Positions 1 through 9,784 are shown, counted from the first letter of the stretch. The stretch: 64,000 nucleotides of DNA from Candidatus Alistipes stercoravium (GCA_019119615.1 DWWQ01000059.1:26542-90541), one strand, 5' to 3'. Numbers and translations are program-made. Notes: generated by a model not told the origin, from the letters alone.

Positions 1-1695
1 GGTCTGCGTGTAGACCGCCGCGGAGAAGTAGCGCAGGTGGTCGAGCAGCGACGAGGCGTAGCGCTCATACTCGTCGGTAACCTGCTGCGGGGTGTTGAAG
101 CGCACATAGCCCCAGTTGCAGTCCTGCTCCCAGAGGTGCCCCTCGACGACCTGCCCGATGCCGCCGAACTCGCCGAGCACCGAGACGCGGTCGGCGTCGA
201 AGAGCAGCAGCCCCGGCATGGGGTAGTTGTGCTGGTCGAGCATGTCGCCCGCGCGGTAGTGGTTTCCGCCGCTGGCGGCATCGACCAGGCGTGTCGGGTC
301 GTAGGCTTTGGTCCAGGCTGCGATTTCGGGGGTCTTGAACTGTCCCCAAGTCTCGTTGAAGGGGATCCATACGCCGATCGAGACGAACGGACGCAGGCAG
401 TCGATGATCTCGCGCCACTCCTTGCGGTAGCAGGCCTCCGACTCGGGCGTGCGCTGCCGCTCCTCGCCCGTGAAGTAGCGGGTCATCTGCCACTGGGGGT
501 TGCCGGGCGTGATGTCGCCGCTGGGCATGTCCTGCCAGACGATGATGCCTTCGCGGTCGCAGTGGTAGTACCAGCGGGCCGGTTCGACCTTCACATGCTT
601 GCGGATCATGTTGTAGCCCAACTCCTTGGTCTTCACGATGTCATAGCGCAGCGCCTCGTCCGAGGGGGCAGTGTAGAGCCCGTCGGGCCACCATCCCTGG
701 TCGAGGGGTCCGAACTGGAAGAGGGGCCGGTCGTTGAGCATCAGCCGCGGGACGTTGTTGCGATCGCGGCCCGTCGAGAACTTGCGCATGGCCGTGTAGC
801 TCGCCACGCGGTCCACGACGCGGCCGTCGTGGCGCAGCGTAACCTGCAGGTCGTAGAGGAAGGGGCTCTCGGGACTCCAGAGCTTCGGTTCGGCAACGGG
901 AAGTTCCACGGGGGTGCCGGGCAGCGCCTCGGCCGTGGCGACGGCCTCGCCGCCGTCATAGAGCACGACCTCGATGCGGTCGCCCGGGGCCGCTTCCGAG
1001 AGGGGCACCTCGACCGTGAAGCGCTGGTGGTCGAGGTCGGCCGTGGCCTGCACGCCGAGGATGTAGCGCTGCGGCACGGCTTCGAGCCAGACGGTCTGCC
1101 AGATGCCGCTCACGGACGAGTACCAGATGCCGCTCGGATTGTCCGACTGCTTGCCGCGCGGCTGGAATCCCTTTTCGGTGGGGTCCCAGACACGGATGCG
1201 GAGCGTGTTGCCGCCCTTAGCGAGCGCCGGGGTGATGTCGAAGTTGAAGGGGGTGTAGCCGCCGGTGTGGGAGCCGACGGCCGTGCCGTTCACCCAGACA
1301 TCGGTCTTCCAGTCCGAGGCGCCGATGTGGAGCAGGATGCGGCTGCCGCGCCACGAGGCCGGGACCGTGAAGCTGCGCTCGTACCAGAGGCAGCGGTCGG
1401 CGCCGGGACACTCGCCGACGCCCGAGAGGGCCGACTCCGCGGCAAAGGGGACGAGGATCTTGCCGTCGAAATGCTCGGGTTCGCTCCCGACGGGGAGGAT
1501 CGCATAGTCCCAAAGCCCGTTGAGGTTCTGCCACGCGTCGCGCACGAGTTGCGGACGCGGGTATTCGGGCAGCACCTGCTGCGGATCGAGTTTCTCACCC
1601 CACGGGGTGAGCAGGCGTACCTGGGCCGGTTGCCACTGGGCGGCGGCCTGCAGTGCGGCCAGCAGCGCCAACGTCAGCATAAGAGGTTTTTTCAT
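1..1695 (-). CDS. GH2 family glycoside hydrolase (C-terminus beyond window)
   Basis: This is an exported glycoside hydrolase of family 2 (beta-galactosidase/beta-glucuronidase fold), probably acting in the periplasm. The start at 1695 gives a typical signal peptide (MKKPLMLTLALLAALQAAAQ). The reading frame then stays open for 565 codons to the left edge, so the 3' end is missing. A jelly-roll sugar-binding domain (roughly residues 60-210) and an Ig-like domain precede the TIM barrel. Both catalytic glutamates are visible: the acid/base in PFNETWG near residue 447 and the nucleophile in LGEFGG near residue 509. It is divergent from the GH130 gene across a 250-bp promoter region. The exact substrate (beta-galactoside, beta-glucuronide or beta-mannoside) cannot be told from the sequence alone. 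Confidence 0.85.
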   Translation of the reverse strand, partial: MKKPLMLTLALLAALQAAAQWQPAQVRLLTPWGEKLDPQQVLPEYPRPQLVRDAWQNLNGLWDYAILPVGSEPEHFDGKILVPFAAESALSGVGECPGADRCLWYERSFTVPASWRGSRILLHIGASDWKTDVWVNGTAVGSHTGGYTPFNFDITPALAKGGNTLRIRVWDPTEKGFQPRGKQSDNPSGIWYSSVSGIWQTVWLEAVPQRYILGVQATADLDHQRFTVEVPLSEAAPGDRIEVVLYDGGEAVATAEALPGTPVELPVAEPKLWSPESPFLYDLQVTLRHDGRVVDRVASYTAMRKFSTGRDRNNVPRLMLNDRPLFQFGPLDQGWWPDGLYTAPSDEALRYDIVKTKELGYNMIRKHVKVEPARWYYHCDREGIIVWQDMPSGDITPGNPQWQMTRYFTGEERQRTPESEACYRKEWREIIDCLRPFVSIGVWIPFNETWGQFKTPEIAAWTKAYDPTRLVDAASGGNHYRAGDMLDQHNYPMPGLLLFDADRVSVLGEFGGIGQVVEGHLWEQDCNWGYVRFNTPQQVTDEYERYASSLLDHLRYFSAAVYTQT

Positions 1696-1735
1696 GGATA
1701 GTAGGGTATTGGAATTTGGTGGTTGATTGCGATTC

Positions 1736-1767
1736 TAAAATTAGGCATATTTCGCCGCCCGTGCAAA
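1736..1767 (-). promoter_or_regulatory. Putative promoter of the leftward GH2 gene
   Basis: Read on the minus strand, TTTG (1767-1764) is followed after 20 nt by TAATTTTA (1743-1736). This resembles the Bacteroidetes TTTG-N19/20-TAnnTTTG promoter with one mismatch in the last base. It lies 40 bp upstream of the GH2 start. Confidence 0.4.
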
Positions 1768-1889
1768 CGCCACGACGGTGCGCCGATCCGCCGTGTATAC
1801 CCGCAAACGGCTGGTTGCTAATTTGTTCGTTGTTTCCGACGCGGTGGCCGTGTCCGGCTTTTGTTTCGATATGATACTCTTTTGAGACG

Positions 1890-1898
1890 ATAGTATAC
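1890..1898. promoter_or_regulatory. ATAGTATAC motif upstream of GH130, candidate regulator site
   Basis: The 9-mer ATAGTATAC lies 22 bp upstream of the GH130 -7 element. It recurs in inverted orientation (16832-16840) at the promoter of the MFS permease in the same locus, with a one-mismatch copy ATAGTGTAC at 16808-16816. It could be an operator for the hybrid two-component regulator, but two short intergenic regions can share a 9-mer by chance. Confidence 0.25.
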
Positions 1899-1919
1899 AC
1901 CTGCCCGCGGAAGAAGATG

Positions 1920-1927
1920 TACCTTTG
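1920..1927 (+). promoter_or_regulatory. Promoter -7 element (TACCTTTG) for GH130 operon
   Basis: TACCTTTG matches the Bacteroidetes TAnnTTTG element 20 bp before the GH130 start, giving a very short leader. I see no good -33 TTTG at the ideal distance, so it may need an activator. Confidence 0.55.
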
Positions 1928-1947
1928 TTTACGAAAAAAGAGACCCT

Positions 1948-2979
1948 ATGCGCTATTCCGACAATCCGATACTGACACCCCGCGACCTGCGGCCGAGCCG
2001 CGAGGGGATGAAAATCGAGTGCCTGCTCAATCCGGGCGTCTTCCGCTTCGACGGCCGGACGTGGCTGCTTGTCCGGGTCGCCGAGCGCCCCGAGCAGCAC
2101 GAGGGGGAGATCAGCTTCCCGATGCTCGACGCCGAGAACCGCATGACGATCATGCGTGTCCCGACCTCCTCGCCCGATCTGGACCTCTCGGATCCGCGGG
2201 TCATCACCTACCGGGGCGCCGATTACCTGACGACGATGTCGCACCTGCGGCTGGTGAGCAGCACCGACGGCGTCCACTTCCGCGAGGATGAGGCCTATGC
2301 GCCGCTCTTCGGCAGCGACGCCTACGAGGCCTACGGCGTGGAGGACTGCCGCGTAACGCAGCTCGAAGGGGCCTACTATCTGACCTATACGGCCGTCTCG
2401 GCCAACGGCGTGGCGGTACGCATGCGCCGCACGGCGGACTGGCACCGTTTCGAGGACTACGGGCTGGTGCTGCCGCCCCACAACAAGGACTGCACGCTCT
2501 TCGATGCGAAGATCGGCGACCTATATTATATGCTGCACCGTCCGAGCAGTCCCGAGATCGGCGGCAACTACATCTGGATCGCCCAGAGTCCCGACCTGCG
2601 CCACTGGGGCAACCACCGCTGCGTGGCCCGCACGCGTCCGGGACGGTGGGACAGCGCCCGCATCGGCGCGGGGTGTGCGCCGATCCGTACCGACCGCGGC
2701 TGGCTGATGATCTACCACGGGGCCGACGAGGCGCACCGCTACTGCCTGGGTGCGATGCTGCTCGACGCGGAGGACCCCTCGAAGGTGCTTGCGCGCAGCG
2801 AGCGGCCGATTATGGAGCCCGAGGCGCCCTACGAGCAGGCGGGCTTCTTCGGCAACGTCGTCTTCTCGAACGGCCAGATTGTCGATGGCGACCGCATCAC
2901 GCTCTACTACGGCGCCTCGGACGAGGTGATCTGCCGGGCGGACTTCTCGGTGCGCGGGATCCTGCAGACGCTGGAATAA
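1948..2979 (+). CDS. GH130 beta-mannoside phosphorylase or beta-1,2-mannosidase
   Basis: A 343-aa five-bladed beta-propeller enzyme of family GH130, which cleaves terminal beta-mannosides either by phosphorolysis (Man-beta-1,4-GlcNAc or Man-Glc) or, in a subset, by hydrolysis of beta-1,2-mannosides. Family landmarks visible are the N-terminal NPILTP, the GVEDCRV segment near residue 131 holding the catalytic Asp region, HNKDCTLF near 174, LHRP, and the C-terminal LYYGASDEVICRA. There is no signal peptide, so it should be cytoplasmic and act on imported oligosaccharides. It heads the plus-strand operon, 34 bp before the next gene. With GH92 and GH38 nearby, a role in mannan or N-glycan core breakdown is inferred. 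Phosphorylase versus hydrolase is unresolved. Confidence 0.85.
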   Translation: MRYSDNPILTPRDLRPSREGMKIECLLNPGVFRFDGRTWLLVRVAERPEQHEGEISFPMLDAENRMTIMRVPTSSPDLDLSDPRVITYRGADYLTTMSHLRLVSSTDGVHFREDEAYAPLFGSDAYEAYGVEDCRVTQLEGAYYLTYTAVSANGVAVRMRRTADWHRFEDYGLVLPPHNKDCTLFDAKIGDLYYMLHRPSSPEIGGNYIWIAQSPDLRHWGNHRCVARTRPGRWDSARIGAGCAPIRTDRGWLMIYHGADEAHRYCLGAMLLDAEDPSKVLARSERPIMEPEAPYEQAGFFGNVVFSNGQIVDGDRITLYYGASDEVICRADFSVRGILQTLE

Positions 2980-3013
2980 AACGAAAAAAACATAAAAAAC
3001 CGACTTGAAACCC

Positions 3014-4687
3014 ATGAAGAACCTTTTGACTCACTGCTTCTGCCCGCTGTTGTGCCTGTTTGCCTTCACCGGTTGCGCAAACCAGGGTGCCACGGGCTGC
3101 GACAGCCGTTCGACGGCGCTCGACGTCGATCTTACGAACCGCCTCTATCCCAAGGTGCAGACCCCGACCGAATCGCTCGTGGTGGTGAACCTCGCGAAGG
3201 ACGATATCGAAGGCCAGGTGGCCGCCATCGGCCTGCAGGGTATCATCAACCGCGACAGCCGCGAGAAGGTCTATGTGATGAACAGCCGCTGCAAGGACAA
3301 CCACGGCGGCTGGAAGATCGGCCCCACGGCAATGGCCCAGATGGGGCAGTTCTGGCTCGACCGGGTCCTCGCCGACATCCCGCAGCAGGTGCTGCCGCTC
3401 GACACCACCCGACGCAATCCCGCCTTCCGGGCCCTTGTCGAGCGGTACCGCGACCACATCAAGGGCGTGGTGATCTACGATCCCGAACTGGTCGAGGCGA
3501 CCATCGAGGCGGCGACGACGATCGCCGCGCAGACCGACGCGCTGATCCTCTCTCCGTCGCTCTACGAGCAGGTGAAATCCTGCGGATTCCCCGTCGTCGA
3601 GGATCTCCGGGGCCGCTTCCACAGCAATATCGAGTGTCTGGACTGGCTCATGGAGCACTACTTCGAAGGGGCCTGCCACGACGTGGCCTTCACCTGGTCG
3701 CACATGACCCTCGACTTCGCCGAGAGCTGGGGCGCTGCCAACAAGGACTATGTGGTGGCCAACCGCCTGTTCACCTACTTCCTCGACATCCGGATTCCCG
3801 AGGAGTGCCACTACTACGAAAATATCGTGAAGCGCTATCCCGCCGGCACGCAGATCATGGGCTGGACCGACGAGCTGAAGGCCGACAAGCTCTTCGCCGA
3901 CTACGGCTATGTGATGGTCCCCTTCATCTCGGTGGAGAACATGACCGTCATGTCGTCGTTCCCCTCCGTGCAGGGCACGCCCATCGAGCCGCGTGCCTAT
4001 GAGGCCGACCCGAACACGACCTATGTGGCGATGCTCGTGGCCGACGGCGACAACCTGCTCCACACGATGATCTACGAGCCCTACACGATCGAGGAGTCGG
4101 AGCACTTCGGCGAGATTCCCCTGACGTGGGTCATCAATCCGGGCATTGTCGATCTGGCGCCGCGCGTCTTCACCTGGTACGACCGCGTGCTCAAGGAGGC
4201 CGGGCAGGAGATGGCCGCCATGATGGGCGACGGATCGCCCAATACGGACCGTTACAGCGGCTTTGCCTTCTACTGCGCCCTGGCGCGCCATTATATCGAT
4301 CAGGCGGGCATCCTCACGATGAAGCAGATGATCGACGGCGAGTCGGTCGCCTGGAACGTGCAGCCCTACTGCATCGAGGGCGGCTATGCCGGCACGGACT
4401 GGCGCGGCATCGAGCCGCACGAGTACCACATGGACCACGAGACGTTCCACATCGGCACGACCAACTCGCGGCCCGAGTACCTGGACAAGGCGCTGGCCCG
4501 CACGCCCGAGGGCGAGCCCTACTTCCTTTCGGTGATGATCGGCACGGCCAGCGAGGACGCCCCGACCTACGCCCTGGAGGTGAAGCGCTACCTCGAGTCG
4601 CGCAACGACGGCCGCCGCTACGTCTTCGTGCGCACGGCCGACCTGGCGGCGACCTACCGCGCCTGGAAGGGTCTTCCCGTGATGTAG
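3014..4687 (+). CDS. GxGYxYP-family lipoprotein, putative glycoside hydrolase
   Basis: A 557-aa lipoprotein; ATG at 3014 gives MKNLLTHCFCPLLCLFAFTGC with a lipobox Cys, which fits better than the upstream TTG at 3005. Family-like segments in order are an LQGIINRD N-terminal motif (about residue 77), KGVVIYDPEL (about 153), ILSPSLYEQ, LRGRF, and VADGDNLLHTM (about 349), matching GxGYxYP proteins. The eponymous GxGYxYP motif is not present; the aligned place reads GDGSPNTDRYSG. Biochemical activity of the family is not established to my knowledge. It sits between GH130 and SusC in one apparent operon, so it probably acts at the cell surface or in the periplasm on the same glycan. Confidence 0.7.
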   Translation: MKNLLTHCFCPLLCLFAFTGCANQGATGCDSRSTALDVDLTNRLYPKVQTPTESLVVVNLAKDDIEGQVAAIGLQGIINRDSREKVYVMNSRCKDNHGGWKIGPTAMAQMGQFWLDRVLADIPQQVLPLDTTRRNPAFRALVERYRDHIKGVVIYDPELVEATIEAATTIAAQTDALILSPSLYEQVKSCGFPVVEDLRGRFHSNIECLDWLMEHYFEGACHDVAFTWSHMTLDFAESWGAANKDYVVANRLFTYFLDIRIPEECHYYENIVKRYPAGTQIMGWTDELKADKLFADYGYVMVPFISVENMTVMSSFPSVQGTPIEPRAYEADPNTTYVAMLVADGDNLLHTMIYEPYTIEESEHFGEIPLTWVINPGIVDLAPRVFTWYDRVLKEAGQEMAAMMGDGSPNTDRYSGFAFYCALARHYIDQAGILTMKQMIDGESVAWNVQPYCIEGGYAGTDWRGIEPHEYHMDHETFHIGTTNSRPEYLDKALARTPEGEPYFLSVMIGTASEDAPTYALEVKRYLESRNDGRRYVFVRTADLAATYRAWKGLPVM

Positions 4688-4720
4688 GGCGCAATCCCGA
4701 ATCGTACGACAACCGCTTTT

Positions 4721-4746
4721 CGGAATATCCCGCAAGGGATGTTCCG
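4721..4746 (+). other. Hairpin in the susC leader
   Basis: CGGAATATCCC-GCAA-GGGATGTTCCG can form an 11-bp stem with one G-U pair, between the GxGYxYP gene and susC. No U-run follows, so it is more likely an RNA-processing or stability element than a terminator. I see no promoter in this gap. Confidence 0.35.
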
Positions 4747-4813
4747 CGGGGGTTGCTCGCCGCCCGTATTTCCGAAAAACAACCAACCCAACTTTAACAA
4801 TTCAAAAAATGCT

Positions 4814-7800
4814 ATGAAAAAAAGCTTGCTCAAATTGGCTTTTGCAGCAATGATAGCGGTGCTCTGTGTTCCGTTCGCAGGCAGTCGCGCCGTTGCTCAA
4901 ACCCGCAGTATTGCAGGTACCGTCGTCGATGCGTCGGGCAACCCGGTCGTCGGCGCCGCCGTAGTCATCGAGGGGACCGCGAAGGGAACCTCGACCGGTC
5001 TGGACGGTTCGTTCACGCTCGAAGGGGTGAAGGACGACACGCACCTGACCGTATCGTTCATCGGTTACAAGACCCTCACCACGCCGGCCCTCGGGCCGCA
5101 GACATCGCTGACGATCACCCTCGAGGAGGATACGCAGATGTTGGACGACGTCGTGGTGATCGGTTACGGCGTGCAGCGCAAGAGCGACGTTACGGGCTCG
5201 ATCGCCTCGATCAAGGAGGATGCGCTGATCAACCGCTCGGTGGAGAATATCCAGCAGGCCCTGCAGGGCAAGGCGGCCGGCGTATCGGTCTTCTCGGCCT
5301 CGGCAGCCCCGAACTCCTCGCCGTCGATCCGTATCCGCGGCTTTTCGTCGAACAGCGCCGGAGCCACCGACCCGCTCTACATCGTCGATGGTCTGAAGGT
5401 CAGCAACATCGGTTACCTTGATCCGTCGTCCGTAGAGTCGATGGAGATCCTCAAGGACGGTGCCTCGGCCGCCATCTACGGTGCCGAAGCCGGCAACGGC
5501 GTGGTGCTCATCACCACGAAGAAGGGCCGCAAGGGTGAGGCCCGCGCCTTCTACGACTTCACCTACGGCATCACCTCGCTGGCGCGCAAGGCCGACCTGA
5601 TGAATGCCGAGCAGTATGTGGCCTACCAGACGGCCGCCGGCAACAGCCAGCTCATGGAGCCCTGGGACGGCGTAACGGATACCGACTGGTTCGACGCCCT
5701 CTACGGCGACGGCGGATCGTTCCAGCGCCACACGGCGGGCTTCGAGTCGGCCAACGACAACGGTTCGGTCTACGCCTCGCTGTCGTACATGAACAACGAC
5801 GGTATGTACTACGGCGACAAGGACTGGCTCAAGCGCATCACCTTCCAGCTCAACGGCGACTACAAGATCAAGGAGTGGCTCACCTTCACGACCAACAATA
5901 CGGTCGAGAGTTCGCGCTGGCAGAGCCCCGGCGACGGCATCAACAAGGACTTCAACAGCTCGCCGTACCTCTACGACCCGCTGCTCAAGCCCTTCTACGA
6001 CAAGGATAACCTCCCGGCCTACATGCAGGATCTGATCGCCACGCAGGGCGACGACATGATGATGAAGAACGAGGAAGGCGACTACGCCGGCGTTCCCTTC
6101 ACGGCCAAGGACAAGACGAGCCCCATGACGTGGTACTACAGCGGCGAGGGCCACCACAAGAGCTTCGCCATCCGCGGCGCCTCTTCGGTGATCCTCTCGC
6201 CCTTCAAGGGCTTTACCTTCACCTCGCGCGTGGGCTACCGTCTCGAGTCGTCGAACTACGACTACTACGGCGTGCCCTTCTACGAGGCCGTCTCGTCGCG
6301 TACGACGCCCTACATCGAGGGCAAGACCGACATGACGCGCTTCTATCAGTGGGAGAACTTCGCCAACTACAACCGCACCTTCGGCAAGCACGCCGTGGTG
6401 GCGATGGTCGGTATGTCGTGGCAGTACAACTGGTATAACTTTACCTCGGCCAACGCCAACGGCCTGACCAATACGGCCGACAATTTCCACTACCTGAACT
6501 TTGCCGCGGCCGATGCCGTGAAGGGTGTCGGCGGTGAGGTCAGCGAGACGGCGAGCCTGAGCTACTTCGGACGTGTAGGCTACACCTACGACGACCGTTA
6601 CAGCCTGATGTTCAATTTCCGCGCCGACGCCTACGACCTTTCGAAACTCTCGCGCGAGGCCCGCTGGGGTTACTTCCCCTCGGTATCGGCCGGATGGACC
6701 GTCTCGAACGAGTCGTTCCTGCGCGACGTGGATCCCAAGATCCTCTCGTTCCTCAAGGTCCGCGCCTCGTACGGTGTGAATGGCAACGTCAATGTGCTGG
6801 GCGGCTACCGCTACCGTTCGTCGATGAACGTTACGGACTACTACCCGATGGGCGGGCAGCTGCTCCCGACCATCACGCCTTCGGACGTGCTGGCCAACCC
6901 CTCGCTCGAGTGGGAGGAGTCGAAGCAGTTCGACCTGGGTATCGACGCCCGCTTCCTGAACAACCGCCTCTCGTTCACGATGGACTTCTTCAACAAGAAC
7001 ACCACGGGCCAGCTGGTTACGATGACCGCCCCGATCTCGACGGGAACGACGTCGGTAACGCGCAATGTGGGCCTGGTGAACAACCACGGCTTCGAGTTCG
7101 AGCTCGGCTGGCAGGATCAGGTCGGCGAGTTCTCCTACAGCGTCAATGCCAACCTTGCGACGCTGAAGACGCGCGTCAAGGAGTTGGAGGGCGACCGCAT
7201 CTGGAGCGGCGACATGGTGGTTTTCGATGTCGATAAGCCCGTATGGAGCTACTACGGCTGGAAATACCTGGGTGTGAATGCCGAGGACGGCAGCGCCATC
7301 TACTACGACAAGGACCAGAACGGCACGATCGACGACCAGGACAAGGTCTACCTCGGTACGCCGATTCCCGACTTCACCTACGGCATCACGGTGAACCTGG
7401 CCTGGAAGGGCTTCGACTTCACGCTCTTCGGCAGCGGCTCGCACGGCAACAAGCTGCTCTACTATGTGGGCGCGACGCCGCAGGCCAACCGTCCCGCCGA
7501 GCTGTGGACCCAGTCGTGGGATGCCGTGGGCGCCGGTGCGAAGTACCCGCATCCCGACCCGAACGGCGACACGCACTTCTCGAAGTCGGACATGTACCTC
7601 AAGAGCGGTTCGTACTTCAAGATCAAGCAGTTGCAGCTGGGTTACACGCTGCCCGCATCGCTGACCCGGAAATTTGCCGTATCGCGTCTGCGCGTCTATG
7701 TGTCGCTCGACAACTTCTTCTGCTTCTCGCCCTACTGGGGTATGGATCCCGAGGCGGTGAACGCCACCTCGGCCATGGGTGCCGACTACGGCAACTACCC

Positions 7801-7843
7801 GACGCCGAAGACCCTGACTTTCGGAGCCAACCTTTCGTTCTAA
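4814..7843 (+). CDS. SusC/RagA-family TonB-dependent outer-membrane transporter
   Basis: A 1009-aa outer-membrane barrel that imports oligosaccharides with its SusD partner, powered by TonB-ExbBD. ATG at 4814 gives the signal peptide MKKSLLKLAFAAMIAVLCV...AVAQ. A carboxypeptidase-regulatory-like domain (about residues 30-115, SIAGTVVDASGNPVVGA) is followed by the TonB-box region and plug (DDVVVIGYGVQRKSDVTGSI begins near 113) and a 22-strand-type barrel ending in the aromatic LTFGANLSF. The length is normal for SusC. SusD starts 21 bp downstream. There is no N-terminal secretin or anti-sigma-interacting extension, consistent with control by the nearby hybrid two-component protein rather than by a sigma/anti-sigma pair. 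Confidence 0.97.
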   Translation: MKKSLLKLAFAAMIAVLCVPFAGSRAVAQTRSIAGTVVDASGNPVVGAAVVIEGTAKGTSTGLDGSFTLEGVKDDTHLTVSFIGYKTLTTPALGPQTSLTITLEEDTQMLDDVVVIGYGVQRKSDVTGSIASIKEDALINRSVENIQQALQGKAAGVSVFSASAAPNSSPSIRIRGFSSNSAGATDPLYIVDGLKVSNIGYLDPSSVESMEILKDGASAAIYGAEAGNGVVLITTKKGRKGEARAFYDFTYGITSLARKADLMNAEQYVAYQTAAGNSQLMEPWDGVTDTDWFDALYGDGGSFQRHTAGFESANDNGSVYASLSYMNNDGMYYGDKDWLKRITFQLNGDYKIKEWLTFTTNNTVESSRWQSPGDGINKDFNSSPYLYDPLLKPFYDKDNLPAYMQDLIATQGDDMMMKNEEGDYAGVPFTAKDKTSPMTWYYSGEGHHKSFAIRGASSVILSPFKGFTFTSRVGYRLESSNYDYYGVPFYEAVSSRTTPYIEGKTDMTRFYQWENFANYNRTFGKHAVVAMVGMSWQYNWYNFTSANANGLTNTADNFHYLNFAAADAVKGVGGEVSETASLSYFGRVGYTYDDRYSLMFNFRADAYDLSKLSREARWGYFPSVSAGWTVSNESFLRDVDPKILSFLKVRASYGVNGNVNVLGGYRYRSSMNVTDYYPMGGQLLPTITPSDVLANPSLEWEESKQFDLGIDARFLNNRLSFTMDFFNKNTTGQLVTMTAPISTGTTSVTRNVGLVNNHGFEFELGWQDQVGEFSYSVNANLATLKTRVKELEGDRIWSGDMVVFDVDKPVWSYYGWKYLGVNAEDGSAIYYDKDQNGTIDDQDKVYLGTPIPDFTYGITVNLAWKGFDFTLFGSGSHGNKLLYYVGATPQANRPAELWTQSWDAVGAGAKYPHPDPNGDTHFSKSDMYLKSGSYFKIKQLQLGYTLPASLTRKFAVSRLRVYVSLDNFFCFSPYWGMDPEAVNATSAMGADYGNYPTPKTLTFGANLSF

Positions 7844-7864
7844 CCCAATAACCTTACGACAACG

Positions 7865-9679
7865 ATGAAAAAGCATATTATAGCATTTGCGGGACTGCTT
7901 GCCGGAGCCCTGATGTCCGTCTCCTGCTCGCAGGACCTGCTCGATTTCGAGCAGCACGGCGTCATGGAGGTCGATAAGACCTACGCCGAGGCCGACGACC
8001 AGACGGCCCAGCAGCTCATAGCCAACGTATACGTCCGTGTGAAGTACCTGATGATGGGCGACTGGGGCGTACATTACATTGCCACGACGTCGGCCAAGAC
8101 GGCCGAGTGCTGGCCCGGCGGTTCGGGACCGAACGACGGTGTGGATTACCTGCGGATGGCCATGATGGTCGATGATCAGGAGAACTCCGCCTACAAGGAG
8201 ATGTATTCGCGCCTGTACCAGATCATCTACAAGTGCAACATGATCGTCGATAAGCTCAACTCCGGATCGGACGAGCGCAAGCGGGTGATCGGCGAGGCGA
8301 AGGCGTGGCGTGCCTGGGCCATGGCACGTCTGACGCAGCTGTGGGGCTCGGCGCCGCTGGTGGACCATGTGCTCGACGGCATCAACTATTCGTTCTATCC
8401 CGGCAACTCGGATCCCGAGAAGAACTGGGAGTGGATCATGCAGCAGTTCGACGAGGCGGCCGAGGTGCTTCCCTCGAAGAGCGGTCTGGGCGGTCAGCGG
8501 GCCATCGGCGGCCGCTGGACGGCCGAGGCCTGCTACGCCTACAAGGCCCAGGGCTACATGTGGCGCGGCGACTACGCCCATGCGAAGACCGAGCTGGCGA
8601 AGGTCATCAACTCGGGCAAGTACGATCTGTGGACCGGCACGGCGACGATGGGCCCCTCGAGCTACGGACAGAACATGCAGCTCAACAAGTCGAAGAACGC
8701 CGCAACATGGAAGGACGGCAGCGAGAGCTACGAGTACCTGACCCTCTACCGGGCCGAGGCGGATTTCTGCGACGAGTTCCTCCTGGAGCTCGACATCGAC
8801 GGCGACGCCACGACGATCGAGAATACGGAGCCCTACTGGTTCCGCGCCTACATGAACTGGCGTTACGACGAGATCAACAAGCCGGGCAACCTCACGCCGC
8901 AGGACGGCTGGGGCTTCATCACCCCGACGCGGTCGTTCGCCATGGCCTTTGCGCGCCACGACGGCAACAGCATCCGCCGGCGTGCCAACATCGCCACCTA
9001 CAGCGAGGTGTACCACGACTTCCCCTATGAGAATGTCGATGTGCGCGGCGTGATGTCGTCGATGCTCTACGGCAACGAGGGTTACTTCCGCATGAAGTAC
9101 TACGACTTCCTCGACGATGCCGAGCCGACGCGCTACGCCTCGGGCAACACGAAGGGCAACATGACCAACTTCCCGCTGATGCGTTACGCCGACGTGTTGC
9201 TCATGTACGCCGAGGCGTGCTGCCTCTCGGGCGAGGGCACGGCCAACATCTCGGGCCTCGAGGCGCTGAACAAGGTGCGCCGGCGTGCCGGGCTGACGGA
9301 TGCTCCCGCGCTCGACATGGACAATGACGAGTACGGCATCAAGGCCGAGCGCCGTTTCGAACTCTGGCTCGACGACTGCGACCGCTACGTCGATCTGATC
9401 CGCTGGGGCGACTACAAGGATTTCATCACCACCACCGACGAGACGACCTCGGATGCCGGCCACGGCGTAGGTCCCCACTGGGCCGTCGATTGCGCCTGGC
9501 TCGTGGGCCTGAAGGATCCCGATCTGCGGACGGATGACCCGACGGATCTGAGCAACTACGAGGTGCGCTACGACCCGCAGTCCACGCGCGGAACGTGGAG
9601 CGACCGTCTCTACCTGTGGCCGTTCCCCTATGCCGAGCTGACGCAGAATCCCAACCTGGTGCAGAACGCGGGCTGGTAG
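7865..9679 (+). CDS. SusD/RagB-family surface glycan-binding lipoprotein
   Basis: A 604-aa lipoprotein that caps the SusC barrel and binds glycan at the cell surface. The N-terminus MKKHIIAFAGLLAGALMSVSC carries a lipobox Cys at residue 21. TPR-like helices follow, with the family signature segments LMRYADVLLMYAEA near residue 440 and GIKAERRFELWLDD near 493, ending in the usual LWPFPYAELTQNPNLVQNAGW. It is 21 bp from susC and surely co-transcribed. The ligand is inferred, not seen: a mannose-rich glycan, given the GH92/GH38/GH130 context. Confidence 0.96.
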   Translation: MKKHIIAFAGLLAGALMSVSCSQDLLDFEQHGVMEVDKTYAEADDQTAQQLIANVYVRVKYLMMGDWGVHYIATTSAKTAECWPGGSGPNDGVDYLRMAMMVDDQENSAYKEMYSRLYQIIYKCNMIVDKLNSGSDERKRVIGEAKAWRAWAMARLTQLWGSAPLVDHVLDGINYSFYPGNSDPEKNWEWIMQQFDEAAEVLPSKSGLGGQRAIGGRWTAEACYAYKAQGYMWRGDYAHAKTELAKVINSGKYDLWTGTATMGPSSYGQNMQLNKSKNAATWKDGSESYEYLTLYRAEADFCDEFLLELDIDGDATTIENTEPYWFRAYMNWRYDEINKPGNLTPQDGWGFITPTRSFAMAFARHDGNSIRRRANIATYSEVYHDFPYENVDVRGVMSSMLYGNEGYFRMKYYDFLDDAEPTRYASGNTKGNMTNFPLMRYADVLLMYAEACCLSGEGTANISGLEALNKVRRRAGLTDAPALDMDNDEYGIKAERRFELWLDDCDRYVDLIRWGDYKDFITTTDETTSDAGHGVGPHWAVDCAWLVGLKDPDLRTDDPTDLSNYEVRYDPQSTRGTWSDRLYLWPFPYAELTQNPNLVQNAGW

Positions 9680-9728
9680 CGGATCCCGCTCCGCGCGGGA
9701 TTTCCGCGCGGGGTGCCGCAAGTATTGT

Positions 9729-9784
9729 CCGGCGACGGCTGCGGGGTGTTCCGACACTTCGTGCGGCCGTCGCCGGCCTTTTTG
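9729..9784 (+). terminator. Terminator after susD
   Basis: A perfect 11-bp stem CCGGCGACGGC / GCCGTCGCCGG (9729-9739 and 9766-9776) with a 26-nt loop is followed by CCTTTTTG. A second GC-rich hairpin (9791-9816) follows. The rest of the 228-bp gap to the next gene shows no clear promoter, so the esterase downstream may depend on readthrough. Confidence 0.6.
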
